Source: Alphaproteobacteria bacterium (GTDB lineage Bacteria > Pseudomonadota > Alphaproteobacteria > Micropepsales > Micropepsaceae). From it: a DNA stretch of 6,070 nt. The notes beneath the pieces were generated by a model. It had not been told where the DNA came from and ran no database searches. It worked only from the letters and a program-made list of their open reading frames with translations. The stretch spans positions 832 through 6,901 of the forward strand of contig PKWC01000188.1 in assembly GCA_003131925.1 (NCBI GenBank). Reading direction: 5' to 3'. Positions 1-5,974 of the stretch are shown here, in pieces (within the stretch, counting starts at the first letter, position 1; every line of letters begins with the position of its first letter). The translations under genes were made by a program, and so were the position numbers.

Positions 1-46
1 CCCCACGTTGGGGGAGGAAATGCGGGTTCGCGTGCCAGCGGGTCAT
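1..46 (-). CDS. Possible start of a downstream gene, truncated by the window edge
   Basis: An ATG at 46 on the minus strand opens a frame that stays open to the window edge and reads MTRWHANPHFLPQRG. It begins five bases after the stop codon of the methyltransferase at 52-1110, which is the spacing expected of another gene in the same transcript; a GTG directly before it (49) is an alternative start. An AGGA lies about 14 bases upstream, further than ideal. Only 15 codons are visible, so no function can be given, and an open frame this short can arise by chance in GC-rich DNA. The case rests on position and strand alone. Confidence 0.3.
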   Translation of the reverse strand, partial: MTRWHANPHFLPQRG

Positions 47-51
47 CACGT

Positions 52-1110
52 TCAACTTCGTTTCCTGCCTTGCGGTTTCCGCCCTGCTTTCTTCTCGAAG
101 ACCCAAATCTTCGTCAAATACGCGATGTCGGTGTCGATCAGCTTCAATCCTGCCGCGCCGAACAGGGCACCGAGGTCGCTGCGTGCGAAGCTCTCGTAGT
201 ATGGCTCGTGCAGAAGAGTCGGGAATGCGTCGATCAGTCCGTCGCAGTCGGAAATATCTCCGTACTGGATCGTGTCGGCCAAAACGAAAATTCCGCCTGG
301 TTTCAGCACGCGCGCAATCTCGCGTGCCACGCGGATTCGAACTCGCGGCGGCAGCTCATGAAACACGAAGATGCTGACGGCGGCATCCACGCTCGCGTCG
401 TCCAGCGGCACATCTTCGGCGGACGCGGCGAGGAATTTCACGCTGCGATGTTTCGAAAGCGCGCGGCGCGCCCGTTCAAGATAGGGTTCCGACAGATCGA
501 GTGCGACCGCCTTCAACCGCGGCTGCGCCCCTTTCACGAAAGACAGAAATCTCCCCGTCCCCGCGCCGATGTCGAGCAGTGTCATCCGAGCCGGATCGCG
601 GCTCTCGATAAACCTCGCAATCGGCACATAGGCACGGCGCCTCATCGCATCGGCGGTGCCGGCAAACAGCGCCTCGACCTGAAAATCGTAGAGTCGCGCC
701 GAGTCGTCGCTCAAATAACCGTCCGTCTGGAAGTGAAAATTCTGGCGGTAATAGCGCGGCAGATGATCGGCATCCGCATCGACTTCATCATGGCCGTTGC
801 GGCGGCGTCTCTCAGCGACGCGAGGAATATCTGCGAGATAGAGAAGGCTCGCCCGGGCGCGACGCATCTCGTCGGCCAGATCGAGAGGCATCGGATAGAG
901 ACCTTGCTCCGCATTTTTCAGATCCGTGACGAAGAGCGCGCGCATGCCCTTGAGGGTTGCGCGGAGCGACGGGAATTTGCGGCTCGGCGTATCGGCATCG
1001 GCGAAAGCGTCACGGGCGACGACGCGCGCCACCAGATAGTGCGCGCCGTAGAAAGCCACGCGCGCCGTCTGCGCGGCCGCGTAGGTCAGCCGCTCCACCG
1101 TTGTCGCCAT
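52..1110 (-). CDS. Class I SAM-dependent methyltransferase, substrate unknown
   Basis: The 352-residue protein has a C-terminal Rossmann-type methyltransferase domain and a long N-terminal region of about 170 residues. Motif I is LLDIGAGTGRFLSF (residues 178-191), the acidic residue after the second strand lies in VALDLSE (202-208), the post-motif region is SAEDVPL (230-236), and HELPPR (251-256) is followed by VLKPGGIFVLADT (268-280), as in UbiE/Methyltransf_11-like enzymes. The N-terminal part has a conserved-looking stretch, RQNFHFQTDGYLSDDSA (122-138), preceding YDFQVEALFAGTADAMRR; I recall similar uncharacterised proteins from alphaproteobacteria and cyanobacteria. No signal peptide or membrane segment is evident, so it is probably cytoplasmic. 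The basic tail (KKAGRKPQGRKRS) could bind nucleic acid or be disordered. The ATG follows the upstream gene's TGA with one base between them and has no good Shine-Dalgarno sequence, which suggests translational coupling. A small-molecule, quinone or lipid substrate is possible, but none is shown by the sequence. Confidence 0.88.
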   Translation of the reverse strand: MATTVERLTYAAAQTARVAFYGAHYLVARVVARDAFADADTPSRKFPSLRATLKGMRALFVTDLKNAEQGLYPMPLDLADEMRRARASLLYLADIPRVAERRRRNGHDEVDADADHLPRYYRQNFHFQTDGYLSDDSARLYDFQVEALFAGTADAMRRRAYVPIARFIESRDPARMTLLDIGAGTGRFLSFVKGAQPRLKAVALDLSEPYLERARRALSKHRSVKFLAASAEDVPLDDASVDAAVSIFVFHELPPRVRIRVAREIARVLKPGGIFVLADTIQYGDISDCDGLIDAFPTLLHEPYYESFARSDLGALFGAAGLKLIDTDIAYLTKIWVFEKKAGRKPQGRKRS

Positions 1111-1111
1111 T

Positions 1112-2173
1112 TCAGTGCCGCCCGAGGAGGGCTACGAGCTCAATATGGGATGACCACAGGAATTGGTCCACAGGTTGAACGGATTCGATCCGCCAGCCGC
1201 TCTCGCCGAGAATACGGGCATCGCGCGCGAAGCTCTCCGGATTGCAGGAGACATAGGCGGCCCGGGTCAGTTTCGACGCGGCGAGCGTTTTGGCAAGCGC
1301 GGCGGCTCCGGCACGCGGGGGGTCGAGTACGGCAGCATCGTAACGATCAAGCTCGGTGGCGGACAGAGGGCGCCTGAAGAGATCGCGGACCTCGGCGGTC
1401 ACAGGCTTCAGCTTTTGTGCTTTGCGCGCCGCGGCCAGTAGCGCCGCAATGGAGGCGGCGTCGGAATCGACGGCATGGACGCGCGCCCGTCCAGCGAGCG
1501 GCAGGGTGAATGTTCCGCAACCCGCGAAGAGATCCACGATCCGGCCCGCGCCTTTCATCGTGTCCTGCACCGCCTCCTGCAGAAACAGCTCGCCTCGCAG
1601 TGTTGGCTGCAGAAACGAAACTGGCGCGATTTCGACTTCAACCCCTGCAAAATGCACGACCGGCGCAGCGAATTGGACGGCTGATTCGCCACGAACGGTT
1701 ACGCGGGCGATGCCGAACCGGTTCGCCCAGCGCGCGAGCGCTGGCGCATGTCGCGAGACTCGATCGGAGACCACGCCAATTTCCAGATCGATCCCGTTGT
1801 CCGCTTCCGTCACGCGGGTTTCCGCTTCTTCGCCGTCGCGCAACAACGCCACTAGCAACTCACGCAGCGGCGGAACCAGAGCAACGAGCCTGGGCGTCAA
1901 CACGCGGCACTCTTTGAGGTCGATCGTTCGATGCGAGCGGCTGGCGCGAAATCCGAGCTCGACGACGCCATTCTTTTTCAGGGCATTTAGCGCTGTCCGC
2001 CGCCGCGTCCCCGGCTCCACTTCGACCGGCAGTTCGATGGGCACTTTCTCAAACCCGTGCCTGGATAGCGCTTGCACGACCTGCTCCCGTTTCATGTCGC
2101 CATAGGCGGCATGCGGCATATTCTGAAATGTGCATCCGCCGCAGGTTCCGAAATGGCGGCAGAGAACGCTCAT
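1112..2173 (-). CDS. rlmD: 23S rRNA (uracil-C5)-methyltransferase, TrmA/RlmD family, lacking a TRAM domain
   Basis: This 353-residue protein belongs to the TrmA/RumA family, which transfers methyl from SAM to C5 of a uracil in RNA; RlmD modifies U1939 of 23S rRNA in E. coli. From the ATG at 2173, an iron-sulfur cluster signature C-x5-C-x2-C is at C5, C11 and C14, with the fourth cysteine at C89 (KECRVL). SFLQPT is at 186-191, SAM motif I (DLFAGCGTF) starts at 214, LDPPRAG is at 283-289, the catalytic nucleophile is C310 in YVSCNPESF, and the general base is E345 in SHIELVALL. These match the E. coli RlmD pattern, but the N-terminal TRAM domain is absent: the cluster motif begins at residue 5. 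The frame stays open upstream to a TTG at 2281, overlapping dxs, but those residues resemble no domain. I chose ATG 2173 because it directly precedes the cysteine motif. No Shine-Dalgarno sequence precedes it; a 14-base palindrome sits there instead. The family is certain; the exact target (RlmD, RlmC or TrmA type) is inferred. Confidence 0.9.
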   Translation of the reverse strand: MSVLCRHFGTCGGCTFQNMPHAAYGDMKREQVVQALSRHGFEKVPIELPVEVEPGTRRRTALNALKKNGVVELGFRASRSHRTIDLKECRVLTPRLVALVPPLRELLVALLRDGEEAETRVTEADNGIDLEIGVVSDRVSRHAPALARWANRFGIARVTVRGESAVQFAAPVVHFAGVEVEIAPVSFLQPTLRGELFLQEAVQDTMKGAGRIVDLFAGCGTFTLPLAGRARVHAVDSDAASIAALLAAARKAQKLKPVTAEVRDLFRRPLSATELDRYDAAVLDPPRAGAAALAKTLAASKLTRAAYVSCNPESFARDARILGESGWRIESVQPVDQFLWSSHIELVALLGRH

Positions 2174-2175
2174 AC

Positions 2176-2189
2176 GCGATGCGCATCGC
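2176..2189. repeat. Perfect 14-base palindrome directly before the RNA methyltransferase start
   Basis: GCGATGCGCATCGC is its own reverse complement, with no central spacer. Read on the minus strand it ends two bases before the chosen ATG at 2173, so it occupies the place where a Shine-Dalgarno sequence would normally be. It could be a dimeric protein-binding site, a small mRNA fold or chance; I know of no regulator with this site. Confidence 0.5.
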
Positions 2190-2210
2190 AATGGAAGAGA
2201 AACCTGTCCG

Positions 2211-2238
2211 CGCAGCCCCCGATCCGTTCGGGGGCGCG
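2211..2238 (-). other. Strong GC hairpin just after the dxs stop codon
   Basis: An 8-base-pair perfect stem (GCCCCCGA at 2215-2222 with TCGGGGGC at 2228-2235) encloses the 5-base loop TCCGT. It extends by three more pairs (2211-2213 with 2236-2238) across one unpaired A at 2214. It starts three bases after the dxs TGA on the transcribed strand. No U-tract follows on the minus strand, so it is not a standard intrinsic terminator. It could slow or partly end transcription, protect the dxs mRNA 3' end, or mark a processing site between dxs and the RNA methyltransferase gene. Confidence 0.6.
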
Positions 2239-2240
2239 CC

Positions 2241-4178
2241 TCACGCGCGCTCGCCTGCCACCGCGACATCCGGCCTGCCAAGTGCGCCGAGCGCTGTGGC
2301 GACGATAGCCCTGGAATCGAGACCGGCGGATTCGTACATCCGCTCGGGCGAATCGTGATCGATGAAGCGGTCCGGCAGGATCATCGGCCTGAGCTTCAGC
2401 CCCGCATCGAGCAATCCTTCCCAGGCGAGGAACTGCATGACATGCGCCGCGAAGCCGCCCACGGAGCCTTCTTCCACGGTGATGAGAACTTCGTGTTCGC
2501 GCGCGAGTCTGCGGATCAAATCCTTGTCGAGCGGCTTGGCAAACCGCGCATCCGCAACGGTCGCTGACAATCCATAGCCCGACAGCCTCTCGGCCGCGGC
2601 GAGGCATTCGACAAGCCGTGTGCCGAGACTCAACAGCGCGATCGTCGTGCCCTCGCGCATGACACGTCCCACGCCGATCGGAAGAGGGGTGCCGGCGGCG
2701 GGGCGCGCCAGACCCCATCCCTCTCCGCGCGGATAACGGACGGCTGAAGGCCGGTCGTCGATCTGTGCGGCAGTGGCAACCATATGCGTCAGTTCGACTT
2801 CGTCCGCCGCGGCCATGACAACAAACCCCGGCAGCGTCGCGAGGTAGGTCACATCGAAGGAGCCCGCATGGGTTGGGCCATCGGCGCCGACGAGTCCGGC
2901 GCGGTCCATCGCAAAACGCACCGGCAGCGACTGGATCGCCACGTCGTGTACAACCTGATCGTAGGCCCGCTGCAGAAATGTCGAGTAGATCGTGGCAAAA
3001 GGCTTCAGACCCTCTGCTGCAAGTCCCGCTGCAAACGTAACGCCGTGCTGCTCGGCGATACCCACATCGTAGCAACGGTCCGGAAATCGCTTTGCGAACA
3101 GATCGAGCCCGGTTCCGGCCGGCATGGCCGCCGTGATCGCGATGATGCGTTCGTCCTTCTCCGCCTCGGCGATCAGAGCTTCGGCGAAAACTTTGGTGTA
3201 GCTGGGCGCCTTCGTGGGCGACTTGCTCTGCTCGCCCGTGAGCACGTTGAATTTGACGACGCCATGATATTTGTCCGCCGACGCTTCGGCAGGCGGATAG
3301 CCCTTGCCCTTTTGCGTCACCACATGAACGAGAATGGGGCCGTTCTGCGCATCACGCACGTTCTCGAGCACGGGCAGCAGATGATCCAGATTGTGCCCGT
3401 CGATCGGCCCGACGTAATAGAACCCCAGCTCTTCGAACAGCGTGCCGCCCATCGCGATGCCGCGGGCATATTCCTCCGCGCGACGCGCGGTGTTTTCCAT
3501 CGGACGGGGCAACAGCTGGGCGAGCTGCTTCGCGATGCGCCGGATTCCGCGATAGGGGCGGCTCGAAATCAGCTTGGCAAGATAGGCGCTCATCGCGCCG
3601 ACCGGCGGCGCGATCGACATGTCGTTGTCGTTGAGCACGACGATGAGGCGGGCATTGATGGCGCCGGCGTTGTTCATCGCCTCGTACGCCATGCCTGCGC
3701 TCATCGCGCCGTCGCCGATTACGCAAACGACGTTGTGCGTCTCCTTCTTTTGGTCGCGCGCCACTGCGAAACCCAGGCCGGCGGAGATCGAGGTGGAGGA
3801 GTGCGCGGCGCCAAAGCAATCATAGATGCTCTCGCTGCGCTTGGTGAACCCGGACAGGCCGCCGCCCTGGCGCAATGTGCGGATGCGGTCGCGGCGTCCG
3901 GTAATGATCTTGTGGGGATAGGCCTGGTGGCCCACGTCCCAGATCAGCTTGTCGCGTGGCGTATCGAAAACGTGGTGCAGCGCGACCGTCAGTTCGACCA
4001 CGCCCAGTCCCGCTCCCAGATGACCGCCGGTCACCGCAACGGCGGCGATGGTTTCCTGGCGCAGTTCGTCGGCAACCTGCCGCAGCTGGGCGCGCGACAG
4101 TTTGCGGAGATCTCGGGGCTCCTTGATCGTATCGAGAAGCGGCGTCTTCGTGGGCAAGCCTGTTGCCGGCAAGCTCAT
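2241..4178 (-). CDS. dxs: 1-deoxy-D-xylulose-5-phosphate synthase
   Basis: DXS is a thiamine-diphosphate enzyme that condenses pyruvate (with loss of CO2) and glyceraldehyde 3-phosphate into 1-deoxy-D-xylulose 5-phosphate. This is the first and often flux-limiting step of the MEP isoprenoid pathway, and the product also feeds thiamine and pyridoxal synthesis. The 645-residue protein is full length for the family. Visible landmarks are H53 in TGGHLGAGLG, DVGHQAYPHK (81-90), the ThDP/Mg motif GDGA (155-158) continuing to LNDNDMSIAPP (182-192), catalytic E376 in DVGIAEQH (371-378), and the substrate-binding DGPTH with D433 and H437. The C-terminal transketolase-like domain runs to about 635. The ATG at 4178 has a GGAG ribosome-binding site eight bases upstream and lies 14 bases after the ispA stop, so the two genes are almost certainly in one transcript. 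No key residue is missing. The ispA-dxs pairing is common in alphaproteobacteria and links pathway entry with the first prenyl chain elongation. Confidence 0.98.
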   Translation of the reverse strand: MSLPATGLPTKTPLLDTIKEPRDLRKLSRAQLRQVADELRQETIAAVAVTGGHLGAGLGVVELTVALHHVFDTPRDKLIWDVGHQAYPHKIITGRRDRIRTLRQGGGLSGFTKRSESIYDCFGAAHSSTSISAGLGFAVARDQKKETHNVVCVIGDGAMSAGMAYEAMNNAGAINARLIVVLNDNDMSIAPPVGAMSAYLAKLISSRPYRGIRRIAKQLAQLLPRPMENTARRAEEYARGIAMGGTLFEELGFYYVGPIDGHNLDHLLPVLENVRDAQNGPILVHVVTQKGKGYPPAEASADKYHGVVKFNVLTGEQSKSPTKAPSYTKVFAEALIAEAEKDERIIAITAAMPAGTGLDLFAKRFPDRCYDVGIAEQHGVTFAAGLAAEGLKPFATIYSTFLQRAYDQVVHDVAIQSLPVRFAMDRAGLVGADGPTHAGSFDVTYLATLPGFVVMAAADEVELTHMVATAAQIDDRPSAVRYPRGEGWGLARPAAGTPLPIGVGRVMREGTTIALLSLGTRLVECLAAAERLSGYGLSATVADARFAKPLDKDLIRRLAREHEVLITVEEGSVGGFAAHVMQFLAWEGLLDAGLKLRPMILPDRFIDHDSPERMYESAGLDSRAIVATALGALGRPDVAVAGERA

Positions 4179-4186
4179 TCGTTTCG

Positions 4187-4190
4187 CTCC
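4187..4190 (-). promoter_or_regulatory. Ribosome-binding site of dxs
   Basis: GGAG on the minus strand, eight bases before the dxs ATG, lies within the 14-base ispA-dxs gap. It supports the chosen start and independent ribosome loading on dxs. Confidence 0.75.
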
Positions 4191-4192
4191 GA

Positions 4193-5101
4193 TTATGCCC
4201 GCCGCGAGATCACGAACTCAGCCGCCGCTCGCAGAAGGTCGGCCCTTTCATCAAACAAATCAAGGTGACCGGCGGCCTGTGCCGCCAGCGCCTCGGCTTG
4301 CGCACGCGCTCTGTCGGCCCCCAAGACGGAGACCACAGTCGGCTTTCCGCGATCTGCATCCTTTCCCGCGGCCTTCCCCATTTTGGCAGGATCGCCCTCG
4401 GCATCCAGCAAATCGTCCACGATCTGGAACGCCAGGCCGAGATCCTGACCATAGGCGGATAACGCATTGCGGGCAGAGGCGGATGCACGGCCCAAAATGG
4501 CGCCGGCCTCGCAACTGAAGGTAATGAGCGCCGCGGTCTTCATTCTCTGCAGCCGGGTGATCTCGGGCAGACCGGGCGAGGCATGCTCGAAGGCGATGTC
4601 CATCATCTGTCCGCCGACCATGCCGGCATGGCCTGCGCCGTGGGCAAGCCGGACCACCAATTCGCACCGCACGAAGGGATCGCCATGCGCATCGGGCGCT
4701 GCGAGCAGTCCGAACGCCATCGTCAGCAAAGCGTCCCCCGCAAGTATGGCAGTTGCCTCATCGAAGGCCTTGTGAACCGTTGGTTTTCCCCGTCTGAGAT
4801 CGTCGTCGTCCATCGCGGGAAGATCGTCGTGCACAAGCGAATAGGCGTGCACGCATTCGACGGCGGCCGCCACCCGGCCGAGCGCGCGCCGATCTACGCC
4901 GAACAGCCGGCCGCTCTGCTGAACCAGAAATCCGCGTAAGCGTTTTCCGCCGCCCAGCGCGGCGTAGCGCATGGCCTCGAGAAGCCGGCCCTCGGGGCCG
5001 CTTACAGAGGGCAGAAGCGTATCGAGCGAACGTTCCGTAAAGGCGGCCGCTTCCGCGAGCGCGGGTCCGAGCATCGATTGGAGATTGCGGGAATCGGTCA
5101 C
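4193..5101 (-). CDS. ispA: Short-chain (E)-prenyl diphosphate synthase, probably farnesyl diphosphate synthase
   Basis: The enzyme condenses IPP with allylic diphosphates to make farnesyl diphosphate, the precursor of quinone side chains, undecaprenyl phosphate and hopanoids or carotenoids. From the GTG at 5101 it has 302 residues, typical for IspA. The substrate-binding GGGKRLRGFL is at 50-59. The first aspartate-rich motif is DDLPAMDDDD (92-101; D92, D93, D98), with the two-residue insertion of bacterial type II FPP synthases, followed by LRRGKPT. The second is DDLLD (229-233), followed by GKAAGKDADRGKPT. YSLVHDD before the first motif resembles E. coli IspA, favouring a C15 product, although a C20 (CrtE-like) product cannot be excluded. 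The open frame extends to an ATG at 5221, but that extension is translated repeat (CESRSLVGEGK...GVGEGSP) and unlike any IspA N-terminus. GTG 5101 has GAGGGG nine bases upstream; ATG 5074 (293 residues) fits homology equally well but has no ribosome-binding site. The gene usually found upstream in this cluster, xseB, is absent. Confidence 0.95.
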   Translation of the reverse strand: MTDSRNLQSMLGPALAEAAAFTERSLDTLLPSVSGPEGRLLEAMRYAALGGGKRLRGFLVQQSGRLFGVDRRALGRVAAAVECVHAYSLVHDDLPAMDDDDLRRGKPTVHKAFDEATAILAGDALLTMAFGLLAAPDAHGDPFVRCELVVRLAHGAGHAGMVGGQMMDIAFEHASPGLPEITRLQRMKTAALITFSCEAGAILGRASASARNALSAYGQDLGLAFQIVDDLLDAEGDPAKMGKAAGKDADRGKPTVVSVLGADRARAQAEALAAQAAGHLDLFDERADLLRAAAEFVISRRA

Positions 5102-5108
5102 CGCCGGG

Positions 5109-5187
5109 GACCCCTCACCCACGCCTGCGCGCCCGAAAGACCTCGCGCTTTTCCCCTCTCCCACAAGGCTACGGGATTCACACATCT
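5109..5187 (-). repeat. Mosaic repeat copy A, inverted relative to copy B
   Basis: Read on the minus strand from 5187 to 5109, this 79-base unit has a 38-base head (AGATGTGTGAAT... through GTGGGAGAGGGGAAA), a 28-base core (5122-5149), and a 13-base tail TGGGTGAGGGGTC. The head matches copy B at 37 of 38 positions and the tail at 13 of 13, while the cores are unrelated. The core holds a possible stem GCGCG/CGCGC. The tail lies directly before the ispA start, and its GAGGGG is the best ribosome-binding site for that gene. The unit resembles the short intergenic mosaic or palindromic elements dispersed in rhizobial-type genomes. I see no gene in it. Confidence 0.88.
5111..5116 (-). promoter_or_regulatory. 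Likely ribosome-binding site of ispA, located in the repeat tail
   Basis: GAGGGG on the minus strand lies nine bases before the GTG at 5101. It decides that start over the later ATG at 5074, which has no purine-rich site. The same six bases are part of the conserved repeat tail, so this translation signal was probably brought in by the repeat. Confidence 0.5.
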
Positions 5188-5317
5188 TTTCGTTTCGAAA
5201 ATTCGACTCTGGATCAAGCACTTAGCTACCCCCACCTTGGACAACGGCAAGAGAGTCCCGACAGGTCGCATCCGCAGAATTCCTGCGCTTTTCATTGTGC
5301 CCAAAATGCTCCCGGAG
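5188..5317. other. 130-base spacer between the two inverted repeat copies; likely place for an ispA promoter
   Basis: This is the only non-repeat part of any size in the 312-base gap between the hydrolase and ispA. It carries no supported gene. If ispA-dxs has its own promoter it should lie here, reading on the minus strand, but I find no convincing -35/-10 pair: TTGCCG and TTGTCC around 5230-5250 lack good -10 partners. An 8-base palindrome TTTCGAAA is present near 5193-5200. The region is somewhat richer in A+T than the flanking genes. Confidence 0.4.
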
Positions 5318-5396
5318 AGATGTGTGAATACCGTAGCCTTGTGGGAGAGGGGAAACATTCGAGTCCTCGCTACCCCTCCGGAATGGGTGAGGGGTC
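5318..5396 (+). repeat. Mosaic repeat copy B, inverted relative to copy A
   Basis: This plus-strand 79-base unit has the same head-core-tail organisation as copy A: a 38-base head with one mismatch (A for C at unit position 13), a 28-base core (5356-5383) and the identical 13-base tail. The core can form its own hairpin, CATTC with GAATG, with GAG/CTC inside. The unit ends 17 bases beyond the stop codon of the hydrolase gene. Together the copies bound a 288-base segment whose outer ends read GACCCCTCACCCA and its complement, like terminal inverted repeats. I see no clear target-site duplication in the flanks. Confidence 0.88.
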
Positions 5397-5413
5397 TCTC
5401 GGGCTGCAAATGC

Positions 5414-5968
5414 TCACGCGGATTTCAATATCGCGAGCGCGTCCGCCGTGGTGGTTCGCTCGCCGATTTTCGGGAACACCTTCTCGACGGCGTGGCGGTG
5501 CATGTCGGGATCGAGGTCCGTCATCGCGTCGGTGACCAGCACGACATTGTATCCGAAGTCGTAGGCGGCCCGCGCCGTCGCTTCGACGCCACTGCCGGTC
5601 GCGACGCCCACGAGGAAGATTTGCGTCACGCCGCGCCGGCGCAGGATCCGCTCCAGCGCCGTCCCGTAGAAGGCGCCGACATTTTCTTTGGTGACTCTGT
5701 AATCGCTCGTCTGCACGTCGAGTTCGGGAATGAGCTCGGCCCAGTCGGGCGGCGGCGAGAAATTGAACGTCGTCTCGGCGCGCCCCGGCGCTCTGCCCGT
5801 CACGTTGACCAGAACCACCGGCAGGCTGCGCCCGCGGAAAGCGCCCGCGAGCTTCGCGACGTTGGCGGTGATGCCGCCAATGGGATGCACCGTGGGCAGC
5901 GCCACGATGCCCTTCTGCATGTCGATGACGATCAGGGCGGCGACGGAATCAAGCTGGGAGAGCGGCAT
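5414..5968 (-). CDS. Isochorismatase-superfamily hydrolase lacking the usual catalytic cysteine
   Basis: The 184-residue protein has the compact alpha/beta fold signature of the isochorismatase superfamily, which includes nicotinamidases, N-carbamoyl amidohydrolases and vinyl-ether hydrolases. The catalytic aspartate is D16 in LIVIDMQKG (12-20), the lysine is K94 in RVTKENVGAFYGT (91-103), and the nucleophile loop is LVGVATGSGVEATARAAYD (119-137). Most cysteine hydrolases of the family have Cys at the position of G127 here; EntB- and PhzD-type isochorismatases also have a non-cysteine residue there. The bulky motif TDAMTDLD (146-153) and a C-terminal helix complete a normal-length domain. The substrate is unknown. 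The ATG at 5968 has AAAGGA six bases upstream; an 18-residue extension to 6022 has no homology support. No signal peptide is seen, so it is probably cytoplasmic. It points towards ispA but is separated from it by the repeat pair, so shared function with isoprenoid synthesis is not implied. Confidence 0.9.
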   Translation of the reverse strand: MPLSQLDSVAALIVIDMQKGIVALPTVHPIGGITANVAKLAGAFRGRSLPVVLVNVTGRAPGRAETTFNFSPPPDWAELIPELDVQTSDYRVTKENVGAFYGTALERILRRRGVTQIFLVGVATGSGVEATARAAYDFGYNVVLVTDAMTDLDPDMHRHAVEKVFPKIGERTTTADALAILKSA

Positions 5969-5974
5969 GTGTGG

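Noticed and set aside
1..13. Short hairpin CCCCA-CGT-TGGGG at the left edge
   Set aside because: Five base pairs with no T-run and overlapping a possible coding start; not enough for a terminator call.
70..1377. 435-codon plus-strand open frame across the methyltransferase genes
   Set aside because: It is antisense to two clear methyltransferase genes, is rich in Arg, His and Gln, and has no domain signature; long antisense frames are common in GC-rich DNA.
2170..3075. 301-codon minus-strand open frame overlapping the 3' half of dxs in another frame
   Set aside because: It is out of frame with a well-supported gene, is rich in Arg and Cys, and has no recognisable motif.
2784..4268. 494-codon plus-strand open frame antisense to dxs
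   Set aside because: It lies almost wholly opposite dxs, which carries all its catalytic motifs; the composition is that of an antisense shadow.
5109..5396. CRISPR-like array (repeat - constant 28-base variable core)
   Set aside because: There are only two units and they are inverted rather than tandem, with the variable part inside the unit; no cas gene is present.
5098..5409. 103-codon minus-strand open frame across the repeat pair
   Set aside because: It is made largely of the two repeat copies and their spacer, with no domain and no ribosome-binding site; it overlaps the ispA start.
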